DNA of 64,000 nucleotides, from NCBI GenBank assembly GCA_020630335.1, contig JAHDBN010000008.1:40905-104904 (forward strand), in the 5' to 3' direction. The stretch is from Bacteriovoracaceae bacterium (GTDB lineage Bacteria; Bdellovibrionota; Bacteriovoracia; Bacteriovoracales; Bacteriovoracaceae). A program made the position numbers and the translations under genes. A model generated the notes under the pieces. That model worked only from the letters and a program-made list of their open reading frames with translations. It did no database searches and had not been told where the DNA came from. Of the stretch, positions 9,866-18,347 are shown one piece after another. Position 1 is the first letter of the stretch. Every line of letters begins with the position of its first letter.

Positions 9866-10762
9866 ATGGAAAGCTTATTAGCTAAAATTATCAAACAAGG
9901 CTTCAAGCTTAAGAATATTAAGAGATCCTATCAAACATCATCTCCTAATATATTAAGAATGAGACGTCATAATATTAATAGTCAAAGCTCATACATCAAA
10001 AAGTTAAAATTCACTCAAGTTCCATTGCTTGAGCATTGTTATTACCAATACATTCCTAAAAGGAGTTTAGAAGCAAATTCTTTAATTATTTGGTTTCATG
10101 GCGGAGGTTATTCCTTAGGGCCATTCAAACAAAACTTTAAACGCCTAAAACAAATATGTGATCAAACAAACTCGAAAGGGATCTTGCTAGATTACCCTAA
10201 ATCCCCAGAGCATAATTATAAAGACGTTTTTTCTTTTTTAAATGGTTTTTATAAAAAAATTCTTTCTCATAATAAAAATTTTTATTTCATTGGAGAATCT
10301 GCTGGTGGAGGGTTAGCTCTAGGATTTACTTTCAAATTAAAAGATGAAAATAAAAGTCTTCCCAAAAAAGTTTTTACTTTTTCCCCTTGGCTAGATTTAT
10401 CTATGCATATAAATGCTGATAAATATGAATCTGTAGACCCTTTCTTGGCCCAAGAAGCTTTAAGTACCTTTGCATTAAACTACGCTCCTAAAGAGCAGCA
10501 ACAAGCTTCATATATCTCTCCATTCTGGGGTGATTTTAATAATTTAAATGTAGACATAGATATTTATTCAGGCACTCACGAAATTTTACACCCTACAGCT
10601 CTAGCTCTAAAAAATAGATATCAAAATCTCAAGAGTTTAAATTTTCATTTTTATGATAAGATGATTCATTGCTGGCCATTAATGCCTATTAAAGAAGCAA
10701 AAATTGTCATGAAAGAAGTAGAGCTATCAATCAATTCAATAAAGAATCGATCCATTTCATAA
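9866..10762 (+). CDS. Alpha/beta hydrolase, HSL-type esterase/lipase
   Basis: This is a predicted carboxylesterase of the hormone-sensitive-lipase class. The oxyanion motif HGGG is at residues 78-81, and the nucleophile Ser145 sits in GESAGG. A likely catalytic His268 is in the MIHCWPLM segment. The acid is probably Glu239 in SGTHEIL, where many relatives have Asp. The length (298 aa) fits the family. No signal peptide is seen, so it is probably cytosolic. There is no strong Shine-Dalgarno. The last 32 bases overlap the end of the convergent acyltransferase gene. Confidence 0.85.
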   Translation: MESLLAKIIKQGFKLKNIKRSYQTSSPNILRMRRHNINSQSSYIKKLKFTQVPLLEHCYYQYIPKRSLEANSLIIWFHGGGYSLGPFKQNFKRLKQICDQTNSKGILLDYPKSPEHNYKDVFSFLNGFYKKILSHNKNFYFIGESAGGGLALGFTFKLKDENKSLPKKVFTFSPWLDLSMHINADKYESVDPFLAQEALSTFALNYAPKEQQQASYISPFWGDFNNLNVDIDIYSGTHEILHPTALALKNRYQNLKSLNFHFYDKMIHCWPLMPIKEAKIVMKEVELSINSIKNRSIS

Positions 10763-11795
10763 TATAAAAAGACTCTTTCTTTACTAAAGGAGCCTCTTTA
10801 GAGTATTCATTATTTATTACTTTTTCATGTCCCTTACTTCTATGAAAATAATTTGTACCGAGATTATATAACTTTCCTCTAAAATAACTAATCTGTTCAC
10901 TATAAGAAAAACTTTTAAGTTTATTTAACTTTATACCATTTCCTAGATGAAAGCTTAATGTTGAATTGATTTGATTAGAAAGCTCTTTAAAAATATAAGC
11001 ATTTGAAAGATTTACAGATTTTTCTCGCAACTTTAAGTAATCTTCTGATGGTTCCCCTTCAACAAAAATTGGATGATAGGTAGTATCATCTGATTGCTCT
11101 CCAAACTTGATAAAACCTTTTTTCCAAATAGGGTCTTGAGCGTATATTTTATTATCTGGAGTCCAAGCAGAGACTGAACCTGCTGGGAAAATTAACAAGG
11201 CTTTTCCTTCCCTAACATGTGAATTAATAACCTCTATCATTTTTTTATTATACTTTTTTGCTTCCTCACCTTTTAAAACATTAACAACAAAAGCTTCGTT
11301 CTTTAAACCTGGAATACTTTCGAGAAATGAGGCCACAACAACTTTAACATCTGGACGTACCTTTTCAATCTCTGACATTAAGGCAAAAACATCTCCACCT
11401 GAGAGAGGATGATTCGCATAAAAAACCACAGGACCAGTTTTTTTCACCTTAGAGAAATCTCCATTAACTACTTTTGTTTTAATTCTAAATGATGAGATGA
11501 ATTGCTCAAAATAAGGCCTATCAGATTTTGCTAAACTAGTTTGTAATCGATCAATTGCATATTTTAATTTTTCAAGGCCAAGTTTATTATTAAATAACAA
11601 GGAAACCTTATTCAAAATTCTTCCTATATAATTGTCTTCAGTAAAGATTTTAAGTTTCTTGTTTCCATTATGCTCAGTTACTTTCACATCTATCACTGCT
11701 TTTTTCATCAGGTAATCTCCACACCCTGCATATGAGACTGTTGTAAGATTAAAGGCTAATAATAGAATAATGATTTTTTGATTCATGTATTTCAT
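10731..11795 (-). CDS. Exported PlsC-type (hemolysin-family) acyltransferase
   Basis: The domain is a lysophospholipid-acyltransferase-like fold. ANHPLSGGD (His129, Asp135) is the catalytic H-x5-D variant of the hemolysin branch, and FPAGSVS at 203-209 matches the family FPAGEVS block. Unusually, the protein starts with what looks like a cleavable signal peptide (MNQKIIILLLAFNLTTVSYA), so the catalytic domain would sit in the periplasm; alternatively the segment is a membrane anchor. The ATG overlaps the stop of the upstream gene (ATGA), which implies translational coupling to that secreted protein. The acyl donor and acceptor are unknown. Confidence 0.75.
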   Translation of the reverse strand: MKYMNQKIIILLLAFNLTTVSYAGCGDYLMKKAVIDVKVTEHNGNKKLKIFTEDNYIGRILNKVSLLFNNKLGLEKLKYAIDRLQTSLAKSDRPYFEQFISSFRIKTKVVNGDFSKVKKTGPVVFYANHPLSGGDVFALMSEIEKVRPDVKVVVASFLESIPGLKNEAFVVNVLKGEEAKKYNKKMIEVINSHVREGKALLIFPAGSVSAWTPDNKIYAQDPIWKKGFIKFGEQSDDTTYHPIFVEGEPSEDYLKLREKSVNLSNAYIFKELSNQINSTLSFHLGNGIKLNKLKSFSYSEQISYFRGKLYNLGTNYFHRSKGHEKVINNEYSKEAPLVKKESFYIMKWIDSLLN

Positions 11796-13588
11796 CTACT
11801 TAAATATTTATTACAATTTTCTATTTCATTAGTTGAGATCCAATCTGCTATTGATTCATATCTAAGTGGGAAAACTTTTGGGGATTCAACATCTAATTTC
11901 AAAGACAATATATCAACAAACTCTCCCACTCTATAACCCTTAGAAGGTGGTGATGTGTATATAAACTTAACAGAAGGAATTTTTTTGCTAGATAAAAAGT
12001 TTTTTTCTTTTAAAAAGTATTCAAAGCTATCAAGTTTTTTCAATAAATTATTGTAATCAAATTCTAGAAACATACGTTCAGTCAAACCTATCTTTCTTTT
12101 ATGATGACTCATTAAGCTGTAGATTTCCTTTGCAATGCTTTCAACTTCTTGAAAGATTTTATTCTTTTCAAAGCTCTTGGGAACTTCATTCAATTGTATT
12201 TGATTCCAAGAACTTAATATGTCCAACATCTTATCTTCAATCTCTTTCTTAGATTTCTTCTTAATCGCAAGGTAAGGAAGCTGAGGCAAGAAACTATCAC
12301 TAATAAAATCATTCAAGGCCTTTTGGTATCCAGGAAAATCTTGACTATAAATTTTAGTTTCATTTAGTTTGTTTTCTAAGAATGCTTCATAAGCAGTATA
12401 AACGTTTTCCTGTAACTTTTCGACTCTTCTAGTAGGATTCTTTCTTCTTGTATAGTACTGGCTTTGTAGATACTTAGGAGATAAACGAGGTAAATTTGCA
12501 TTGCTAAGATCATCTCCTCTAGACCAAACTATTCCATAAGGATTTTTCCAAAAATCTTTAAAGGAAGCACCTCTGGGTCTAGCACTCCAAGAAACATATT
12601 TATCCAAAGGAAAATTTTTCTCAAGTCGATTTAATATTTTTACATATTGTTTTTTAGCTTTTTGAAATTCGCCATTAAATAAATCATCATAATTACGAAC
12701 TAAATCTTCATAAACTTGCTTCAAGCTAGATAAATCTTCTCCCTTATCTGCCATTTGTAAAACTTCGTTAATTCTTCTACCCAGCAATGACATTTCTGTT
12801 TTTAAAAGATTTTGCTCCCATGATTTTAAATGATTAATATTTCCTATTGGAGGATTTTTAATTATTTGATCATTTCTAATTTGATCTAAGAGATGATCTG
12901 ATCTTAGATGAAGATCTTCAAGAGGAATACCTATTTTAAAATCTTCAGACCACTTGACATACCAATCAGTCATCATCATATCTGCCAAGGCCTCAGAATA
13001 AGCTATAAATTTTTTATACCCAACTTTTCTGTAAATACTATGAATAGGTTCAATATAAGTAGTCGCCGTGGACATTAGCATAGAGTCGAGCTTGTCTCCT
13101 AACAAAGAAGATAAATCAGGAATAGCACGAGGAACTCCTAGATCTTTTGTTCGCTGTAATGATGCGGTACTTAGTTTACTTCTTAGAAAACTAATATATT
13201 TTTTAGTCTGTCCGTAAATATAATGATGTAAAACTTGAACATGCTCCCGATTAGTCATTGGAGCAACACCACTATAATAACCTTGAGCATATTTTCTATA
13301 TTCACTCACATTTTGAGGTTTATCTCTCCACTCCCAGTATTTCGGAACATAATAAATTGAAGAAACAGCTGTCGCAAAAACTTCTTTTTTAAGAATAATA
13401 TCAACAATTAATTTTTTAGTCTTTTCTTTATCTTTTAAATGATACTGTCTTATCCCTGGGATTCCAGCAAAATGATGAGCTAGATCATGTTGCATTAAAT
13501 AAAGATTTCCTACTCCAGCGGTCTTGTTAACTCCAATAGGTACTTCATCTAGATATTGAGATCTTGCAATAGTCGGAGAATATAAATC
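11792..13588 (-). CDS. Hypothetical secreted protein, 3' part of a frameshifted 685-residue gene
   Basis: This is the long downstream reading frame of a gene split by a -1 frameshift. Its first ATG is at 13495 (567 aa), but the frame is open and clearly protein-like upstream to the slippery site at 13588-13594 (it reads DLYSPTIARSQYLDEVPIG), so translation most likely enters from the upstream frame. The combined product is 685 residues with an N-terminal signal peptide. The start at 13495 has no Shine-Dalgarno. I recognise no domain; it is rich in Tyr, Lys and aromatic residues and largely helical. It ends with an ATGA overlap into the acyltransferase gene. Confidence 0.7.
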   Translation of the reverse strand, partial: DLYSPTIARSQYLDEVPIGVNKTAGVGNLYLMQHDLAHHFAGIPGIRQYHLKDKEKTKKLIVDIILKKEVFATAVSSIYYVPKYWEWRDKPQNVSEYRKYAQGYYSGVAPMTNREHVQVLHHYIYGQTKKYISFLRSKLSTASLQRTKDLGVPRAIPDLSSLLGDKLDSMLMSTATTYIEPIHSIYRKVGYKKFIAYSEALADMMMTDWYVKWSEDFKIGIPLEDLHLRSDHLLDQIRNDQIIKNPPIGNINHLKSWEQNLLKTEMSLLGRRINEVLQMADKGEDLSSLKQVYEDLVRNYDDLFNGEFQKAKKQYVKILNRLEKNFPLDKYVSWSARPRGASFKDFWKNPYGIVWSRGDDLSNANLPRLSPKYLQSQYYTRRKNPTRRVEKLQENVYTAYEAFLENKLNETKIYSQDFPGYQKALNDFISDSFLPQLPYLAIKKKSKKEIEDKMLDILSSWNQIQLNEVPKSFEKNKIFQEVESIAKEIYSLMSHHKRKIGLTERMFLEFDYNNLLKKLDSFEYFLKEKNFLSSKKIPSVKFIYTSPPSKGYRVGEFVDILSLKLDVESPKVFPLRYESIADWISTNEIENCNKYLSR

Positions 13589-13848
13589 AAAAAACCACCG
13601 AACTCACCTTGATTTCCTATAAGAACAGGAACTCCTACTTTTTCAATATAACTCGCCATTTCTCCATTTAAAGGCATACCCTTAGAATTTAATCCTTCAA
13701 GCTCTGGAAAGCTTTTATGCTTACTTTTAAAAAATTCTGTTGGATTATAATACTCCTCACCTGTGTCTTGATAACCAAACCAATGTGTTTTCTCTTGAGT
13801 GAATCCAACAAAATTAATGAAAATCACAAGAACTTTTAATATATTCAT
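13549..13848 (-). CDS. Hypothetical secreted protein, 5' part of the same frameshifted gene
   Basis: This 99-residue frame starts with a signal peptide (MNILKVLVIFINFVGFTQ) and runs to a TAG at 13549, but the coding sense passes into the -1 frame at the heptamer T TTT TTG (87 codons in). After the shift the protein continues for 598 residues. Read as one gene it spans 11792-13848. Either programmed -1 frameshifting, transcriptional slippage on the T6 run, a recent mutation, or a homopolymer sequencing error explains the break. There is no Shine-Dalgarno; TATAAT ends 6 nt before the ATG. Confidence 0.65.
   Translation of the reverse strand: MNILKVLVIFINFVGFTQEKTHWFGYQDTGEEYYNPTEFFKSKHKSFPELEGLNSKGMPLNGEMASYIEKVGVPVLIGNQGEFGGFLIYILRLLQDLNI
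13588..13594 (-). other. Putative -1 ribosomal frameshift site (slippery heptamer)
   Basis: On the minus strand the heptamer T TTT TTG lies in the zero frame (codons GGT TTT TTG), the exact X XXY YYZ register needed for tandem slippage. An SD-like AAGGTGAG (13610-13603) ends 8 nt upstream, the arrangement seen in dnaX-type bacterial frameshift sites. The -1 frame has a TGA at 13606-13604, just before the site, and is then open to 11792. A downstream stem is weak (TATTG/CAATA). Confidence 0.5.
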
Positions 13849-13854
13849 TAATTT

Positions 13855-13891
13855 ATTATATAGAGGGATTTACTAAACCTCTGGTTTAGTA
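13855..13891 (-). promoter_or_regulatory. -10 box plus perfect inverted repeat upstream of the frameshifted gene
   Basis: TATAAT on the minus strand (13860-13855) ends 6 nt before the ATG at 13848. Where a -35 box would sit there is instead a perfect inverted repeat: 9-base arms TACTAAACC (13871-13879) and GGTTTAGTA (13883-13891) around TCT. This looks like an operator for a dimeric regulator, possibly an activator. On the plus strand the same repeat is followed by a T6 run, so it could also act as a terminator there. Confidence 0.45.
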
Positions 13892-14037
13892 CATTTTTTC
13901 CCTTATTTTTACTCTTCTCAACTCCTTGCTATGTGAACTCCATTAAATAAGTGAAGTGAATTCAAGCCCCTTATCATATGTTAATGCTCAAGTTTAAAGG
14001 AAGTAATACTTTAGCTTTAAATTGCAAGGAGAAATTT

Positions 14038-14646
14038 ATGAAAATTATTATGTTAGCAAGCTTTTTAACTATATCTGCATTAAGTCAAACGACTCTAAAT
14101 CTTACGGGTGGATATTATCACTACAAAAAAGAAAGTATTGTTTTTGAATGTTTGGAAGATTTGTCAAAAACAGACATTTGCAAATCAGCTCAGGCAATTC
14201 TCATCAAGAAAAAACCTAAAGAAAATGGAGAAGTAAAAGCAATTCTCGCAAAAGGAAAATACTTATCTTTCAATCAAGAGAATATTCATAGAATAGAAAA
14301 TCGTATTCGTATGCGTTTAAAACAAAATACTACAAAGTTCAGTGATTTTTACATGCATGGTACATACGGAGGCTTTATGCTCGGATTTATGTTTCCTTGT
14401 GTGTACGGAACTCTTCCTTGTCTGATAGGAGTTCTCCCTTCTGTTGCAGTCACTTCAAGTGTTGGAATATTAGCAGACTTAGCCATGATTCCTATTCGTT
14501 TGACTAGAGTTATCAAAGAAAAAATTAAAAAGAAAAGACAACTTTCTCATGAATCGACTAAAGAACAAGTCTTAAATAATCATAAAAAAATTAAAGTTAC
14601 CCAAGAAATATTCGAGAAACTAAAAGAAGCTCTTGAATTAAATTAG
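14038..14646 (+). CDS. Hypothetical exported protein with hydrophobic segments
   Basis: I do not recognise this 202-residue protein. The start at 14038 is chosen because AAGGAG lies 6 nt upstream and it begins a good signal peptide (MKIIMLASFLTISALSQ); the frame is open 20 codons further upstream. Residues about 105-150 are hydrophobic and Gly/Pro-rich with two Cys and probably form membrane segments, followed by a very basic stretch (KEKIKKKRQ) and a charged helix. A strong terminator follows the stop codon. Confidence 0.65.
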   Translation: MKIIMLASFLTISALSQTTLNLTGGYYHYKKESIVFECLEDLSKTDICKSAQAILIKKKPKENGEVKAILAKGKYLSFNQENIHRIENRIRMRLKQNTTKFSDFYMHGTYGGFMLGFMFPCVYGTLPCLIGVLPSVAVTSSVGILADLAMIPIRLTRVIKEKIKKKRQLSHESTKEQVLNNHKKIKVTQEIFEKLKEALELN

Positions 14647-14653
14647 TATTTCG

Positions 14654-14685
14654 AAAGGCTTTTGTTAAGTTTTACAAAAGCCTTT
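14654..14685 (+). terminator. Intrinsic terminator between convergent genes
   Basis: A perfect 12-bp stem (AAAGGCTTTTGT at 14654-14665 with ACAAAAGCCTTT at 14674-14685) and an 8-nt loop follow the hypothetical exported gene. The stem covers the end of the convergent lipoprotein gene. Only a short T-rich tail follows, so its strength is uncertain. Confidence 0.7.
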
Positions 14686-15289
14686 ATTTCAAATACTCTA
14701 TATCAATTAAAATATCATTAGGAGCAGTTCGATTTCCTCCAAAGTAAGGTGTAATTAAACGACCAGATATCGCTTCCAGCTCACACCCTCTTCCATTTTT
14801 TCCAGACATCACTATTGTTTCGCCATTAAACTTATACGTATAAGTTTTATTTTTCTCACCCGCTTTAATTGAAAACTCATACCACGTATTTACATTTGCT
14901 GTAGCTGTAAAAGCAATAACTCTTCTAGATTTATCTCCTTGGTTATGCACATAAGCAGCCAACTCTATAACTCCTAAGCTTTGATTCCATCTCCAACCAA
15001 GCATTGCTCCCTTGCCTCTAAAAGCATCAAAGTTATTGCAATCAGAAAACCCCGTTGCTTTATTCCAATCTGCTTGATCACTGGAAAGACTTCCATTGGC
15101 ATTTAAGATTTGATATTGAGGTTTTCTAAAGTTTATTTTTAACTTATATATTTTTTCGCCTCTTACACGTTTATATTCTATAGGAGAAGCATTATGCGAT
15201 CCTTTATTAATGGTATATTCTACAAGACGGCCATCTTCTGTCGTTTCCCCACAGGCAAATAAAAATAATAAAAAAAATAGTTTCTTCAT
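14684..15289 (-). CDS. Hypothetical lipoprotein with beta-sandwich-like domain
   Basis: This is a 201-residue predicted lipoprotein (lipobox LFAC, Cys13). The rest has strand-rich sequence with several Trp and Gly and two Cys (CNNFDAF and GRGCEL regions) that could pair. The pattern (WNQSLGVIELAAYVH, NTWYEFSIKAGE) resembles concanavalin-like lectin/glucanase sandwich folds, but I cannot assign a family. Its ATG overlaps the stop of the upstream barrel-like gene by 4 nt (ATGA), so the two are probably co-expressed and may form one envelope unit. Confidence 0.65.
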   Translation of the reverse strand: MKKLFFLLFLFACGETTEDGRLVEYTINKGSHNASPIEYKRVRGEKIYKLKINFRKPQYQILNANGSLSSDQADWNKATGFSDCNNFDAFRGKGAMLGWRWNQSLGVIELAAYVHNQGDKSRRVIAFTATANVNTWYEFSIKAGEKNKTYTYKFNGETIVMSGKNGRGCELEAISGRLITPYFGGNRTAPNDILIDIEYLK

Positions 15290-15753
15290 TTTTTTCTCTT
15301 TCTTAATAAATCATCTATTTTGTACCCAATCCCTACTTGAAAATCAGGAATATCTAAAAAACTAACTCCCGATCCTTTCAAGGGACGAGTCAGTGTTGTT
15401 TTTAAGTTAAGAGAAAAGTTTTTATAGACCTTAAAATCAAGTCCTCCTTCTAAACCAACAAAAGGAGTTTTGAACCCATCTTCTTTATAAAGTTTTATGC
15501 CTCCAAAGAAATGTGTCCAAAAAAAATGTCCTCCACTAAACCCAAAGTTACTAGAGTAATCCGAAGCATAGTTTTTCTCTATCTCCCAATCTGCATCTAT
15601 ATAAAATGATCTTTTTTTGTTTTTTAAAAAAGTATAATTTCCTTCTATTCCAAAATGATGTAATAAACCTTTTGTCACTCGAACGTGAACGTCTCGTAAG
15701 TCTTTAGAAAAAGCATTGAAAGAAAATAATATTACTAGAAGAAAAAACCTCAT
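15286..15753 (-). CDS. Small secreted or outer-membrane beta-rich protein
   Basis: This 155-residue protein has a signal peptide (MRFFLLVILFSFNAFS) and alternating hydrophobic/polar segments with many aromatic residues (FGFSGGHFFWTHFFGGIKLY), typical of a small outer-membrane barrel. It ends in a basic tail (LLRKRKK), so it lacks the usual terminal aromatic residue. Function is unknown. It is the upstream partner of the lipoprotein gene (ATGA overlap). Confidence 0.6.
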   Translation of the reverse strand: MRFFLLVILFSFNAFSKDLRDVHVRVTKGLLHHFGIEGNYTFLKNKKRSFYIDADWEIEKNYASDYSSNFGFSGGHFFWTHFFGGIKLYKEDGFKTPFVGLEGGLDFKVYKNFSLNLKTTLTRPLKGSGVSFLDIPDFQVGIGYKIDDLLRKRKK

Positions 15754-15795
15754 AATATAATATGGTAAATACTTTATTAAGGTTCTACAAGCTTC

Positions 15796-16740
15796 TTATT
15801 TGATCATATAGCTTTGAATAAATTTTTTATTTTTAGGATTCCCCAAGTGCACGAAGATACTTCTTAAGTCTTCAATTGCATTATACTTTCCAAACAGCAT
15901 ACTTGATTTCTTAGTAAGAGAATGAGCTTCCATTGTTATAACTCCAACTAAATCACCATCTGAGGAAAAAAGTGGTCCCCCAGAATCTCCTTTAAATACT
16001 TCAGAGTAAACACTATTCTTTTTTCTATGAAGGTTTGTTCCTATAGACAGCAAGGGTGCTTCATCATTGAAATAACTTTTGGGCAATAAACGAATTTTTG
16101 CAGATCTCTTTTTACTCTTATTAAAATCTATTCCAAACCATTGATCAAACTTCTTTTTATATAAAGTATAATTATCTTTTACGACATAATGAGCACCGTA
16201 CCCAACAATTTTAAAATCTTTAAACTCTGCAAGATTTAACAACCATGGATTCATTCCTGATTCAAACGAAGATGGATCATGCAAAGTTTTTATATTACTT
16301 CTCAAGTTCATCTTAGGAAATTTAATCTGACCTAATCCTTTAATATTTTTATCTAAAGTTATTAATGCTAGATCATGACTTGGATTAAATGCAATTTCTC
16401 CGTTGATATCTAGCCCTAAGATAGATTCTTTAGGTACGATGATATTCTGTATGGATTCTCTTTTGATTAAAACTTTTTGGTTTCTGCTCTCAATGGTTAC
16501 TTCAGGTTTAAAATATGTAAACTCATTATTTTTAAGCATTACTACACAATGTGCTGCTGTTAAGATTGTTCGCTTAGAAATAAGTGTTCCTGTACATAAT
16601 CCAATTGCTTTTCCCTTATTGTCATGATGAAGAAGTTTAACAACAGCTTCATATGAACCTCTTGCTACTATTTTACCATCTATTACATCTGGAGAAGCAT
16701 AAGCTTTAAAAATAAATAAAATACAAAAAATTAATCTCAT
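15796..16740 (-). CDS. Secreted trypsin-like serine protease (S1 family)
   Basis: This is an exported chymotrypsin-fold protease. A signal peptide (MRLIFCILFIFKAYA) precedes the domain. The triad is His64 in LTAAHCV, Asp123 in HDLALI and Ser253 in GDSGGP. The residue six before the Ser is Glu247 rather than the Asp of trypsin, so the specificity may differ. The N-terminus IDGKIV resembles the activated neo-N-terminus IVGG region only loosely. The gene lies just downstream of, and in the same direction as, the pyr operon, 62 nt after pyrD. Confidence 0.87.
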   Translation of the reverse strand: MRLIFCILFIFKAYASPDVIDGKIVARGSYEAVVKLLHHDNKGKAIGLCTGTLISKRTILTAAHCVVMLKNNEFTYFKPEVTIESRNQKVLIKRESIQNIIVPKESILGLDINGEIAFNPSHDLALITLDKNIKGLGQIKFPKMNLRSNIKTLHDPSSFESGMNPWLLNLAEFKDFKIVGYGAHYVVKDNYTLYKKKFDQWFGIDFNKSKKRSAKIRLLPKSYFNDEAPLLSIGTNLHRKKNSVYSEVFKGDSGGPLFSSDGDLVGVITMEAHSLTKKSSMLFGKYNAIEDLRSIFVHLGNPKNKKFIQSYMIK

Positions 16741-16802
16741 GTCATCTTTCTATCCTAAATAAACATCTCAAAACGAAATGATAGGTGATGTTGGAAAAAG
16801 GA

Positions 16803-17765
16803 CTAAAAAGTGAGTAATTTTTTCAGGATGGAAGGGCCTTGATAGATAAAGGAAGTATAAATTTGAAAAAAACTCGCACCCTTTTCTTCCAGTAATCTTA
16901 TATCTTCTGGCCCTGAAATCCCTCCAGCACAGATAATTTCAAAGTTTTTCACTTTTTCAGTGAGTTCTAAAAGTTTTAATTGAGTTTTCCTAGCTTTAAG
17001 TTTTAATTCTTCTCCAGAAACTCCACCTCGCCCCCACTCTTTTTTCACAGTCGTATTTGTAGCTATGATTCCTTGAACATTTTTTAAAACTAATAGCTCA
17101 ACAAAAGCCTCAAAGTCTTTTAAGTCTTCATCAGGCGAAACCTTTACATATAAAGGTTTTTCAAATTCTCTCACATCATTAACTTCACTCAAGATCTCTT
17201 TCATAAACTCTACATCTTGAAGTTTTCTCAAATCTTTTGTATTTGGGCTAGAGACATTAATAACTAGATAGTCTGCATCTTCTTCAAATATTTTAACTAA
17301 CTCTCTATAATCATCAGCTGCTTTATTTAATGGAGTATCTTTATTTTTCCCTATATTAATACCTAAACTAGCATCTCCTCGGTAAGCTTTGGTTTTCTTT
17401 TTTACAAAATCAGCTCCCTTACAAGGAAAACCTAAATAGTTTCTTAAAGAAAGTTCCTCTTGATGTCTAAAAATTCTTGGTTTTTCATTTCCTTCTTGAG
17501 GCTTAAGAGTCACAGTACCTAACTCTATCGCTCCAAACCCAAGATAATCTAAAAACTCAAGAGCTACTCCATTTTTGTCAAAACCTGCAGCAAGCCCAAG
17601 TTTATTTCTCCAAACAAGTCCTTCACTTAAAACTTCTTGATGTTCAGTAAATGCAGGGAACATTTTTCTTAAATACTTAGGGTTTTTAGAGAATTGGTTT
17701 AAAGTTAAATCATGAGCTACTTCAGGATCAAGAAGAAAAAACAAATTTTTTAAAATTTCATACAT
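16803..17765 (-). CDS. pyrD: Dihydroorotate dehydrogenase (quinone), class 2
   Basis: This FMN enzyme oxidises dihydroorotate to orotate at the membrane, passing electrons to quinone. The N-terminal helical segment (about residues 1-50) and the LAAGFDKNG motif are class 2 features. The catalytic Ser lies in NVSSPNT, and AGGISGPED is the phosphate-binding region. It is 320 aa, slightly short. It is the last gene of the operon; its ATG directly abuts the pyrE stop codon with no gap. Confidence 0.96.
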   Translation of the reverse strand: MYEILKNLFFLLDPEVAHDLTLNQFSKNPKYLRKMFPAFTEHQEVLSEGLVWRNKLGLAAGFDKNGVALEFLDYLGFGAIELGTVTLKPQEGNEKPRIFRHQEELSLRNYLGFPCKGADFVKKKTKAYRGDASLGINIGKNKDTPLNKAADDYRELVKIFEEDADYLVINVSSPNTKDLRKLQDVEFMKEILSEVNDVREFEKPLYVKVSPDEDLKDFEAFVELLVLKNVQGIIATNTTVKKEWGRGGVSGEELKLKARKTQLKLLELTEKVKNFEIICAGGISGPEDIRLLEEKGASFFQIYTSFIYQGPSILKKLLTF

Positions 17766-18347
17766 TTATTTATGCTCTTTTATAAAAGTATCTACTAATT
17801 CTTTTTCTTTATCTCCTAAAGTCGATACTGACAAAATATCCTCAAGGCTAATCAAGCTAAAATATTCTCTATTGTTAATATTTTCTTGAAAACTTTTAAG
17901 TCCATAATTAAAAATTGATCCCATTACCTTCACTTCTATTCCAACTTCTTCAAGCGCTTCAGCGGCTTTAATAGCACTTCCTCCTGTCGAAAAAAGATCT
18001 TCAATTAAAGCAACACTCTTCATATTTTTTATATCGCCTTCTATAAGATTTTTTTTTCCATGTCCTTTAGAATTAGATCTCACATAAATCAGGGGCTTAC
18101 TTCTAGCATAGGCAATGGCACTAGCATGAGGAATACCCGCAGTTGCAACCCCTGCTACTCCATCAAAGTCGTAATGATTTAGCTTTTGGCAAAAAAGATC
18201 AATGAGTGATTGCCAAAATTTAGGAAAAGATAAAATCATTCGATTATCACAATAAAAAGGAGATTCAATACCACTGGCCCAAGTGTAATTCTGATCATTG
18301 ATACTAAACGCTTTAATAGTCACAAGCATTTCAGCTATTTCTTTCAT
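17766..18347 (-). CDS. pyrE: Orotate phosphoribosyltransferase
   Basis: This enzyme joins orotate and PRPP to give OMP. The PRPP-binding motif is seen in ALIEDLFSTGGSA, where many relatives have VEDViTTGgS. The length (193 aa) is normal. The ATG at 18347 is preferred over one at 18353, because AAAGG lies 6 nt before the former and abuts the latter. The gene overlaps the end of pyrF by 17 nt. Confidence 0.95.
   Translation of the reverse strand: MKEIAEMLVTIKAFSINDQNYTWASGIESPFYCDNRMILSFPKFWQSLIDLFCQKLNHYDFDGVAGVATAGIPHASAIAYARSKPLIYVRSNSKGHGKKNLIEGDIKNMKSVALIEDLFSTGGSAIKAAEALEEVGIEVKVMGSIFNYGLKSFQENINNREYFSLISLEDILSVSTLGDKEKELVDTFIKEHK

Noticed and set aside
13588..13594. Old pseudogene explanation for the split gene
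   Set aside because: Nearly 600 codons downstream are open and coupled to the next gene; a recent error or programmed shift fits better, though a sequencing error stays possible.
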